Source: Pontiella desulfatans (GTDB lineage Bacteria > Verrucomicrobiota > Kiritimatiellia > Kiritimatiellales > Pontiellaceae). Taken from it: a DNA stretch of 64,000 bases. A program made the translations under genes and the position numbers. The notes under the pieces are model-generated. The model worked only from the letters and a program-made list of their open reading frames with translations, searched no databases and was not told the origin of the DNA. This document shows, in pieces, positions 43,376 to 50,372 of the stretch; the stretch's first letter is position 1; every line of letters starts with the position of its first letter. The stretch spans positions 2,604,001 to 2,668,000 of the forward strand of contig NZ_CAAHFG010000001.1 of NCBI RefSeq assembly GCF_900890425.1, in the 5' to 3' direction.

Positions 43376-45253
43376 ATGAAAACTTTATTTACCATAACCA
43401 GCGCGGCACTCTGTGCCCACCTGTCGCTGGCCGGCGCTTCCGATTGGAAGCCGGCCGAAAACACCATGCTGACCCCCTGGGGCGAAAAGCTCGACCCCGC
43501 CAATGTTTGGCCGGAATATCCGCGCCCGCAAATGGAGCGGGCCGACTGGAAAAACCTGAATGGCTTCTGGAACTATGCCGTGACCGACAAAGCCGCATCC
43601 AAGCCGTCGGCCTGGGATGGCGACATCCTCGTTCCTTTCGCACTCGAAGCCCCGCTCTCCGGCGTCGGGCGCAAATTGCAGCCGTCCGAGGCGCTTTGGT
43701 ATAAGCGAACCTTCAACCATGCCCCGAAAGAGGGAACGCGCCTGCTGCTGCACTTCGAAGCAGTCGACTACAAGACCGAGGTCTGGGTGAACGGCCAGCG
43801 GGTCGGATCGAACATTGGCGGCAACCTGCCCTTCAGCTTCGACATCGGCAATGCGGCCCGGGCGGGTTCGAACGAAGTGCTCGTTAAAGTGCTCGATGCC
43901 ACCGACACGCCCGGCACCTATCAGTTGCGCGGTAAACAGGTTTTCAAAAACGGAGGCATCTGGTACACCCCGGTTTCGGGCATCTGGCAGACCGTCTGGC
44001 TCGAGACCGTTCCGGAAAACCATATCCAGTCCGTCAGGATCGACACCAGGGTTACCGGCGACATTGCCATCCAGCCGACCATCGTCGGGAAAGGTTCCAT
44101 CAAGACCACCGCCTATCTGGATGGCAAGGAGGTTTCCTCCGGCACGGAAAAGCTGAAGGTGGATGCCCCGAAACTCTGGTCGCCGAAATCCCCGGCCCTG
44201 TATGACCTGAAGGTTGAGCTGGTCGATGCAAACGGCAATGTACTGGACACCGTTAACTCCTATTTCGGGATTCGCGAATGCGGAAAGCGGCAGGATGCCG
44301 ACGGCAACTGGCGCTTCACCCTCAACGGCGAAGAGATCTTCCACTACGGCCCGCTCGACCAGGGCTGGTGGCCCGACGGCCTGCTCACGCCCCCCTCCGA
44401 AGAGGCCATGCTTTTCGACATGCACTATCTCCAGGAGGCCGGCTTCAACATGATCCGCAAGCACATCAAGGTCGAACCGCGGCGCTACTACTACCACTGC
44501 GACCGGATGGGCTTCCTCGTCTGGCAGGATCAGGTTTCCGGCGGAACCCGTGTGGGCGCCCCGAAGAATGCGCCCCCGATAAAAAAGAAGGAAGCCCAGG
44601 CAAAATCCGAGTGGCCGGAATGGAAGCGCCTGCACCAGCCCGACTCCCCCATCACCGAACTCGACAAGGCATGGCCCGACTGGGCGCATGAGCAGTGGAT
44701 GGCCGAACTCAAGGGCATGGTCGATCACCTCCACAATTACCCATCCATCGTAGTCTGGACTCCCTTCAACGAACGTTGGGGCCAGCACCGCACCATGGCC
44801 GTCGGCGAATGGATCGCCCAATACGATCCTTCCCGTTCGATCAACATTGCCAGTGGCGGCAACTTTTTCCCCGTAGGCGACATTGCCGACCACCACCAAT
44901 ATCCCCATCCCATGTTCCCGATGGACGACCCGGCATTCAACGGCTACCTGAAAGTGGTCGGCGAGTATGGCGGGCACGGCTGGCCCGTGGATGGCCACAT
45001 CTGGAAAATCCAGAACCGCAACTGGGGCTATGGCGGACTGCCAAAGACCCTCGATGAATACAAGGCCCGCTTTTCCGAGTCGGCGCGCATCCTCGGCGAG
45101 CTGAAGAAACAGGGCGTCTCGGCAGGCGTCTATACCCAGACCACCGACGTCGAAGTCGAGATCAACGGCCTCATGACCTACGATCGCAAAGTGCTCAAGA
45201 TCCCCGCCGCCGAACTGAAAAAACTTCACAAGGCCAACGGGCTTGCGGAATAA
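43376..45253 (+). CDS. Secreted GH2 family beta-glycosidase
   Basis: A 625-residue protein: signal peptide (MKTLFTITSAALCAHLSLAGA), N-terminal jelly-roll domain (LWYKRTFNHAPKEGTRLLLHF), an immunoglobulin-like domain and a TIM barrel. The acid/base glutamate is in VVWTPFNERWGQ and the nucleophile probably in VVGEYGGHG. GH2 enzymes are exo-acting beta-galactosidases, beta-glucuronidases or beta-mannosidases; specificity is not decided here, though galactosidase fits the alpha-galactosidase and sulfatases nearby. A GAAAGGAA ribosome site precedes the ATG. It is divergent from the five-sulfatase operon and both promoters carry the shared element, so the glycosidase and sulfatases are likely induced together. 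Confidence 0.92.
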   Translation: MKTLFTITSAALCAHLSLAGASDWKPAENTMLTPWGEKLDPANVWPEYPRPQMERADWKNLNGFWNYAVTDKAASKPSAWDGDILVPFALEAPLSGVGRKLQPSEALWYKRTFNHAPKEGTRLLLHFEAVDYKTEVWVNGQRVGSNIGGNLPFSFDIGNAARAGSNEVLVKVLDATDTPGTYQLRGKQVFKNGGIWYTPVSGIWQTVWLETVPENHIQSVRIDTRVTGDIAIQPTIVGKGSIKTTAYLDGKEVSSGTEKLKVDAPKLWSPKSPALYDLKVELVDANGNVLDTVNSYFGIRECGKRQDADGNWRFTLNGEEIFHYGPLDQGWWPDGLLTPPSEEAMLFDMHYLQEAGFNMIRKHIKVEPRRYYYHCDRMGFLVWQDQVSGGTRVGAPKNAPPIKKKEAQAKSEWPEWKRLHQPDSPITELDKAWPDWAHEQWMAELKGMVDHLHNYPSIVVWTPFNERWGQHRTMAVGEWIAQYDPSRSINIASGGNFFPVGDIADHHQYPHPMFPMDDPAFNGYLKVVGEYGGHGWPVDGHIWKIQNRNWGYGGLPKTLDEYKARFSESARILGELKKQGVSAGVYTQTTDVEVEINGLMTYDRKVLKIPAAELKKLHKANGLAE

Positions 45254-45422
45254 TCCGCAGCCCGTACGAAACCCAGGGTTAATCCTGGAAACGTACATGA
45301 ACCACATATGAGGAACTTGCAAAACCTCTGGTTTTGCCGCTCCTGTTATCAGGTACTGGTTATTGGTTATCAGGACAAGTCATACGCAACCAGTGGTTTA
45401 GCCCAATAACCAATGACTTTTA

Positions 45423-45464
45423 ACAAAAAACCGCCTCGCAAACTCGAAGGGTTTTGCAAGAGGC
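45423..45464 (-). terminator. Intrinsic terminator of the symporter-sulfatase operon
   Basis: On the minus strand GCCTCTTGCAAA and TTTGCGAGGC pair, with a 2-nt bulge, around a loop of about 10 nt, and are followed by GGTTTTTTG. It lies about 170 bp downstream of the last sulfatase stop (45634). Confidence 0.72.
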
Positions 45465-45561
45465 TCAAATGAATGCGGATAAAATCAGATACCCAAACAG
45501 GACATCCATAACCCACGGGGAAGGCGGGACAGCTTTCGTATCTTTATGATTATCCGCGTCC

Positions 45562-45583
45562 ATCCGTGTTCATCCGTGGTTCC
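45562..45583. repeat. Dispersed repeat (CATCCGTGTTCATCCGTGG type)
   Basis: The unit CCATCCGTGTTCATCCGTGG is related to the complement of 50314-50356, where a variant of it (CTGTGTTTATCCGTGG) encodes part of a signal peptide. I recognise this as a sequence style that recurs in many bacterial genomes, but I cannot count copies outside the window. Confidence 0.5.
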
Positions 45584-45633
45584 ATGCCCGAGTGAAGGTG
45601 AATATCCCGCGGCTTGCTGCGGGGTGTTTTCAT

Positions 45634-47160
45634 TTAATGCGGCATGTCTTTATTGCGTGCCCGTTCGGGGCCGTGCTTAAACCATTTGGGATTCGTCTTT
45701 AAGGTCGGCACCCATTTGGCGAGTCGTTTTTTGACCACGGTATATTCGGGATTGTTCGCCAGGTTGGTAAACTCGTCCGGATCTTTGGAATGGTCGTAGA
45801 GTTCTTCGGAACCATCGCGATAGACAATGTAGTTCCACTGATCGAGCACAATGGAATAGTCGGGCCCGTAGTGGTCGGTAATCACCGCCGGCACCTTCCA
45901 ATCCCTGGAAGGATCTTTCAACAGCGGAACAATACTCTGTCCCTCCAGTTCCGGGCGGATCGGCAAGCCGCACAGCTCGGAAAGCGTTGGATAGATGTCG
46001 AGAAACGTCGCCGCGCGCTCGCAGCGCGAACCCGGCTTCGTCAGCCCGGGCACCTTATAGATCAGCGGTGAATTGGTGCCTTGGCGCCAAAGCGAAAACT
46101 TTTCCCAACGGTGCTTGTGCCCCAGCTGCCAACCATGATCCGTCCATAGGATAATGATCGTGTTGTCGGCGTTCGGGCTGTTTTCCACGGCGTCGATCAC
46201 GCGCCCGACGCAGTCGTCGGCGAAGGCCATGCAGGCGAGGTAGGCCTGCACCGCCTTTTTCCATTCGCCCATCTCCTTCACACCCTTGAGGAAAAAGTTT
46301 GAGCTGAAGTTGCGGTGCGCAATCTTCGGGATATCGTCGAAATCATCTTCCGGCACGTTCGGCAGTTCGATTTCATCGAGCGGGAACATATCGAAATATT
46401 CCTGCGGCGCCAGCAGCGGTTCGTGCGGGCGGAAGATGCCGCACGCCGCGAAGAACGGCTTGTCGTGTTTTTGGGCCACATAGTCGGCAATGTAACCCGC
46501 CGCATTCCAGTCGCCCGTCTCCTCCTTCGGTTCCGGACACGGCCCCCAGACGCCGAACTTGCCGAGATAGTTGCCGAATCGGCCGTTGTGCCACTTGGCC
46601 CAGCCTTCGGCGTTCAGATAGTTTTCGTGGCCTTCGGTGCCGTGCTCGCCCACCCATTGGTCGTTCCATGAAACCGGATCGGAAATCGGGTTGGGCTCCT
46701 CCAGCGACTGCCGTTCCTTATGGAAAATCTTTCCGGCGGCCACCGCCTCGTAACCGTGTTCGCGGAAATGCTGCGGAATCGTCACCCATTGTTCGCCGCC
46801 GGGGCGCAGGCGGAAATCCCCTTCGTTGCCGAACTGCCCGGTGGTTTCCGGACGGAGCCCGGTCATGATCGCCGTACGCGACGGATTGCAGGCGGGCACA
46901 ACGCAGTAGGCGTTGGAAAACAGCATCCCCTGCTTCGCCAAACGGTCAATGTTCGGCGTCTGCGCCCTGCCTTCCAGACAACCCACCCAGTTGTTCATAT
47001 CGTCGATCGCAATCATCACGACGTTCATTGGCTTCTCTGCAGCGATCAATGCGTCGGGATTCAACCACAAAGACACGAAGAACACGAAGGAGCAAACCTG
47101 CATCACCTTCGTGTTCTTAGTGCCTTCGTTGTTAACGATCTGTTTAGTTTGTTTTTGCAT
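45634..47160 (-). CDS. Secreted S1 sulfatase, iduronate-2-sulfatase-like
   Basis: A 508-residue enzyme. The mature part begins near AAEKPMNVVMIAIDDMNNWVG; the formylglycine motif is in VPACNPSRTAIMTGLRPE, followed by GKIFHK, FRPHEPLLAP and LWTDHGWQLGHKHRWEK, all hallmarks of the iduronate-2-sulfatase branch. The N-terminal 37 residues (VNNEGTKNTKVMQVCSFVF then FVSLWLN) are encoded by a dispersed inverted repeat. Its start overlaps the upstream sulfatase stop by one base (TAATG). It is a tandem duplicate of that gene (same motif set, same length). Confidence 0.93.
   Translation of the reverse strand: MQKQTKQIVNNEGTKNTKVMQVCSFVFFVSLWLNPDALIAAEKPMNVVMIAIDDMNNWVGCLEGRAQTPNIDRLAKQGMLFSNAYCVVPACNPSRTAIMTGLRPETTGQFGNEGDFRLRPGGEQWVTIPQHFREHGYEAVAAGKIFHKERQSLEEPNPISDPVSWNDQWVGEHGTEGHENYLNAEGWAKWHNGRFGNYLGKFGVWGPCPEPKEETGDWNAAGYIADYVAQKHDKPFFAACGIFRPHEPLLAPQEYFDMFPLDEIELPNVPEDDFDDIPKIAHRNFSSNFFLKGVKEMGEWKKAVQAYLACMAFADDCVGRVIDAVENSPNADNTIIILWTDHGWQLGHKHRWEKFSLWRQGTNSPLIYKVPGLTKPGSRCERAATFLDIYPTLSELCGLPIRPELEGQSIVPLLKDPSRDWKVPAVITDHYGPDYSIVLDQWNYIVYRDGSEELYDHSKDPDEFTNLANNPEYTVVKKRLAKWVPTLKTNPKWFKHGPERARNKDMPH
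47064..47134 (-). repeat. Palindromic dispersed repeat inside a signal-peptide coding region
   Basis: The arms AACACGAAGG (47081-47090) and CCTTCGTGTT (47106-47115) are perfect inverted complements. The outer parts (ACCACAAAGACACGAAG and CTTAGTGCCTTCGTTGT) extend the dyad imperfectly. The repeat is in frame with the sulfatase and supplies its leader. Confidence 0.7.
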
Positions 47161-48701
47161 TAATGTTTACCCATGGCTTTGTTGCGTTCGCGTTCTTCCT
47201 CGTGGTTGCGCCAGTCGGGGAATTGCTCCTTCGTCGGCAGCATGGCCGCGAGCCGGGCCTTGACCGCACCGTATTCCGGATGGTTCGCGAGGTTCGTGAA
47301 TTCGTCCGGATCCTTGGAATGGTCGTATAGCTCCTCGTCACCGTTGTAGTAGCGGATATAGTTCCAATGTTTGTAAACCACCGAACGGTCGGCGCGCTGT
47401 GTGTCGGTCACGATTGCCGGATGGTTCCAATCCTTGGAAGGATTCTTCAGCAACGGCACAAGGCTGTTGCCCTCCAACTCGGGACGCTTGGAAAGACCAC
47501 ATAGTTCTACCAGCGTCGGATAGATATCCAGAAACGAAACCGATGCATCCGACGCCTTGCCTTTAAAGGCCATATCGGGGGAAGCAAAGATCAGCGGCGC
47601 ATTCGAGCCCTGCTTCCAGAGCGAAAATTTTTCCCAGCGGTGCTTGTGCCCCAGTTGCCAGCCGTGATCCGTCCAGAGCACAACAATGGTGTTGTCGGCA
47701 TAGTCACTTTCTTCCAAGGCTTGGAGAACGTGACCGACGCAATCGTCGGCGAACGCCATGCAGGCCAGATAGGCCTGCACCGCCTTCTTCCATTGCCCCA
47801 TCGGTCTCACGCCATCGAGGAAGAACGGCGTGCTGAAGTTTTCGTGCGCCACCTCCGGAATGTCGCCGAAATCGTCATCCGGTACGTTCGGCAGTTCGAT
47901 TTCATCGAGCGGGAAGCGATCGAAGTATTCCTTCGGTGCCAGCAATGGTTCGTGCGGGCGGAAGATGCCGCACGCCGCGAAGAACGGTTTCCGATGATCC
48001 TGCTTCAGGTAGTCGGCAATATAGTCCGCCGCCATCCAGTCGCCGGTTTTTTCCTTTGGCTCCGGGCACGGCCCCCAGACACCGAACTTGCCGAGATAGT
48101 CGGTAAACTTCCCGCCGTGCCATTTGGCGAACCCATCCTCATTCAGATAGTTGGCATGACCGCCCGTCCCCGTTTTACCCTTGTACTGCGCATCCCACGA
48201 CTTGGGATCGGACGCCGGCTCAGGATTGTTTCCGCCCCCGCGCGGTTTATGGAAAATCTTACCCGCCGCCACCGCCTCGTAGCCGTTGTTGCGGAAGTGC
48301 TGCGGCAATACCACGATGCCGTCGCCGCCCGGGCGCTGCCGGAAATCCCCCTCGTTGCCGAACTGCCCGGTCGTCTCCGGACGCAGCCCCGAAAGCAGCG
48401 CCACGCGCGACGGGTTGCAGGCCGGCACCACGCAATAGGCGTTGCTGAACAAACGCCCCTGCCCGGCCAGCCGATCAATATTGGGTGTCGTCGCCTGCCC
48501 GCCCATGCAGCCGACCCAGTTGTTCATGTCGTCGATGGCAATCATCAATACATTCATCTTTTCCGCAGAGACACCAGAAACGAGAGCAACTGATACAACG
48601 AAAATCAATGACCGCAAAGACGCGAAGATACGAAGATTCACATCCCATTGCGCCTTCGAGTCTTTGCGGTCATCTACATCAGGTGGAATGAGAATTTTCA
48701 T
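47160..48701 (-). CDS. Secreted S1 sulfatase, iduronate-2-sulfatase-like
   Basis: A 513-residue enzyme with MIAIDDMNNWVGCMGG, formylglycine motif in VPACNPSRVALLSGLRPE, GKIFHK, FRPHEPLLAPKEYFDRFPL and LWTDHGWQLGHKHRWEK. It is very similar to the gene directly downstream, a recent tandem duplication by appearance. Residues 8-35 (DDRKDSKAQWDVNLR and IFASLRSLIF) come from an in-frame dispersed palindrome, so the leader looks like an insertion product; the hydrophobic stretch SLIFVVSVALVSGVSA still forms a plausible signal peptide. The start overlaps the preceding gene by 4 bp (ATGA). Confidence 0.93.
   Translation of the reverse strand: MKILIPPDVDDRKDSKAQWDVNLRIFASLRSLIFVVSVALVSGVSAEKMNVLMIAIDDMNNWVGCMGGQATTPNIDRLAGQGRLFSNAYCVVPACNPSRVALLSGLRPETTGQFGNEGDFRQRPGGDGIVVLPQHFRNNGYEAVAAGKIFHKPRGGGNNPEPASDPKSWDAQYKGKTGTGGHANYLNEDGFAKWHGGKFTDYLGKFGVWGPCPEPKEKTGDWMAADYIADYLKQDHRKPFFAACGIFRPHEPLLAPKEYFDRFPLDEIELPNVPDDDFGDIPEVAHENFSTPFFLDGVRPMGQWKKAVQAYLACMAFADDCVGHVLQALEESDYADNTIVVLWTDHGWQLGHKHRWEKFSLWKQGSNAPLIFASPDMAFKGKASDASVSFLDIYPTLVELCGLSKRPELEGNSLVPLLKNPSKDWNHPAIVTDTQRADRSVVYKHWNYIRYYNGDEELYDHSKDPDEFTNLANHPEYGAVKARLAAMLPTKEQFPDWRNHEEERERNKAMGKH
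48610..48671 (-). repeat. Palindromic dispersed repeat inside a signal-peptide coding region
   Basis: The 18-bp arms GACCGCAAAGACGCGAAG (48610-48627) and CTTCGAGTCTTTGCGGTC (48654-48671) are complementary at 17 of 18 positions, separated by 26 bp. They lie in frame near the 5' end of the sulfatase gene. Confidence 0.75.
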
Positions 48702-50371
48702 TTCGACTGCTTGATGGTGTAGGTGGTTTTGACGCCGCCTTTATCAATGACTTCAATGGTGACGGTGCCGGGATTGCGGATGGAACGCTCGCGCGTTTCC
48801 TGCCCGTTGATCTTCACCGAGCGCGCTTCGCCTTCATAGTTCCAGCGGACGTTATCGCCCTTGAACGTGAAGGTGTATTCGGTGACCTCCTGCGAAAACT
48901 CCGGCACCAGCCGGCCCTTTTTCCCTTTGTTGTGGTGGATTCCGGGATGGACATATTCCTCGCGTTCGACCTCCTTGGCGACGGCTTTCGGAACGAACGT
49001 TTTCAAACGGGCCTTCACCTCGGCAAATTCGGGGTTGTTGGCGAGGTTCGTCCACTCCTGCGGATCGTTGTTGTGGTCGTACAGCTCCTCGGGCCCGCCC
49101 TGGCGGACAATGTAGCGCCAGCGTTCGGTGCGAAGGCTGTGGTTGCCCGCGCCCATGGTGGTAATCGCCGGGTGCGCCCATTCCGCCACCGGATTCTCCA
49201 GCACGGGCACAATGCTTCTGCCGCTCAAGCCGTCCTTCTCCGGCAGGCCGCACAGCTCGACGAGGGTCGGGTAGAGATCAATCAAACCGACGGGGCAAAC
49301 CGTGCGCCCCGGCGTCATTCCGGGCACCTTGATGAGGAACGGCATGCGGGCGGACTCTTCCCAGAGGGTGAATTTCTTATAGCGCTGTTTTTCGCCGAGG
49401 TGCCAGCCATGGTCGCCCCACAGCACCACAATGGTGTTGTCGCGGTAGGGGCTTTTTTCAAGCGCGTCGAGAATCACACCGACGCAGTCGTCGGCATAGG
49501 CGCAGTTGGCCAGATAGGCCCAGGCCGCCTCTTCGCGCAGGCCGTTCTCGAGCGCATAGGTGTATTCCTTGCTCGGCGACTGCCCCGGAATATCGGCAAG
49601 ATCGTCGTCCTTGATCGGTGGCAGCCGGGTCTTATCCAGCTCAAAGCGCGCATAGTATTCGAGTGGAACATTCCACGGCAGGTGCGGGCGGAAAATACCG
49701 CACGCCAGAAAAAACGGCTGCGGTGTTTCCTGCTTCGCGGAATCGGTCAACCACTGCGCCGCCCAGAGCGCGTTCTGGTAGTCGGCGGTGGTTTCCTTCG
49801 GCTCCATCGTGCCCTTCCATCCAATCGGCACACCGCCGCCCACGGCAAGCTGGTTGGATACCTTCATGTCTTTGTAGGGCGACATGTCGGTCGTCTGCCC
49901 GATCGGCACCGGCCGCTTGTCCGTGCGCGGGTCGCTGAAGATATCCCACGACTGCGGGTCGGCCCAGTCGCCCGACGGATGGTGGAAAATCTTGCCGCGC
50001 ACCATCGAGGTGTAGCCATGGTTGCTGAAATAACGCGGGAGGGTGACGGCATTTTTCAACACGGCGCTGTCGCGCATGAAATCGCCGTTGCCGTACACCC
50101 CCGAAACATAGGGGGCGATGCCGCTCATCGTCGCCGCGCGCGAGGGATTGCAGACCGAGGCCGCGCACTGCGCGTTTTCGAACACCATGCCCTGCGCCGC
50201 CAGCCGATCCATGTTCGGCGTCTTCGCCTGCGGATGCCCGCCCAGAAAACCGACCCAGTCGTTCAGATCATCCACCGCGATCATCAAAACATTCATCGGC
50301 TTTTCCGCAGCGCGAACCACGGACAAAAGAACCACGGATAAACACAGATAGACACCGATTTTTTTATTCAT
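48698..50371 (-). CDS. Secreted S1 sulfatase, iduronate-2-sulfatase-like, with C-terminal extension
   Basis: The start at 50371 (MNKKIGVYLCLSVVLLSVVRA) is 1 bp after the stop of the preceding gene. The 557-residue enzyme has MIAVDDLNDWVGFLGGHPQ, formylglycine motif in ASVCNPSRAATMSGIAP, GKIFHHPS, FRPHLPWNVP and LWGDHGWHLGEKQRYKK. After the sulfatase fold it carries about 60 extra residues (FSQEVTEYTFTFKGDNVRW ... VEVIDKGGVKTTYTIKQ-like) that look like a small beta domain. Its signal peptide is encoded by a variant of a dispersed repeat (50314-50356). Confidence 0.92.
   Translation of the reverse strand: MNKKIGVYLCLSVVLLSVVRAAEKPMNVLMIAVDDLNDWVGFLGGHPQAKTPNMDRLAAQGMVFENAQCAASVCNPSRAATMSGIAPYVSGVYGNGDFMRDSAVLKNAVTLPRYFSNHGYTSMVRGKIFHHPSGDWADPQSWDIFSDPRTDKRPVPIGQTTDMSPYKDMKVSNQLAVGGGVPIGWKGTMEPKETTADYQNALWAAQWLTDSAKQETPQPFFLACGIFRPHLPWNVPLEYYARFELDKTRLPPIKDDDLADIPGQSPSKEYTYALENGLREEAAWAYLANCAYADDCVGVILDALEKSPYRDNTIVVLWGDHGWHLGEKQRYKKFTLWEESARMPFLIKVPGMTPGRTVCPVGLIDLYPTLVELCGLPEKDGLSGRSIVPVLENPVAEWAHPAITTMGAGNHSLRTERWRYIVRQGGPEELYDHNNDPQEWTNLANNPEFAEVKARLKTFVPKAVAKEVEREEYVHPGIHHNKGKKGRLVPEFSQEVTEYTFTFKGDNVRWNYEGEARSVKINGQETRERSIRNPGTVTIEVIDKGGVKTTYTIKQSK
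50314..50356 (-). repeat. Dispersed repeat encoding the signal peptide of a sulfatase
   Basis: The minus strand reads GGTGTCTATCTGTGTTTATC then CGTGGTTCTTTTGTCCGTGG. It is related to the 45562-45583 copy and encodes GVYLCLSVVLLSVVR in frame. Confidence 0.55.
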
Positions 50372-50372
50372 T

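Larger units (their letters stand above)
45254..45633. other. Intergenic region between convergent transcription units
   Basis: No gene is supported in these 380 bp. It holds a direct TTATCAGGTACTGGTTATTGG-type repeat section (45343-45375; the two TTATCAGG copies are 45344-45351 and 45367-45374), an intrinsic terminator for the minus strand (45423-45464), a dispersed repeat with CCATCCGTGTTCATCCGTGG (45562-45581) and a GC hairpin CCCGCGGC/GCTGCGGG (45608-45625) near the stop of the sulfatase gene. Confidence 0.6.

Noticed and set aside
43385-45322. 645-codon open frame on the minus strand opposite the GH2 gene
   Set aside because: The GH2 frame shows full domain and catalytic motifs, signal peptide and promoter; the antisense frame shows none.
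45343-45375. TTATCAGG direct repeat as an attachment site or origin
   Set aside because: Two short copies about 23 bp apart, without integrase or replication genes nearby; treated as incidental.
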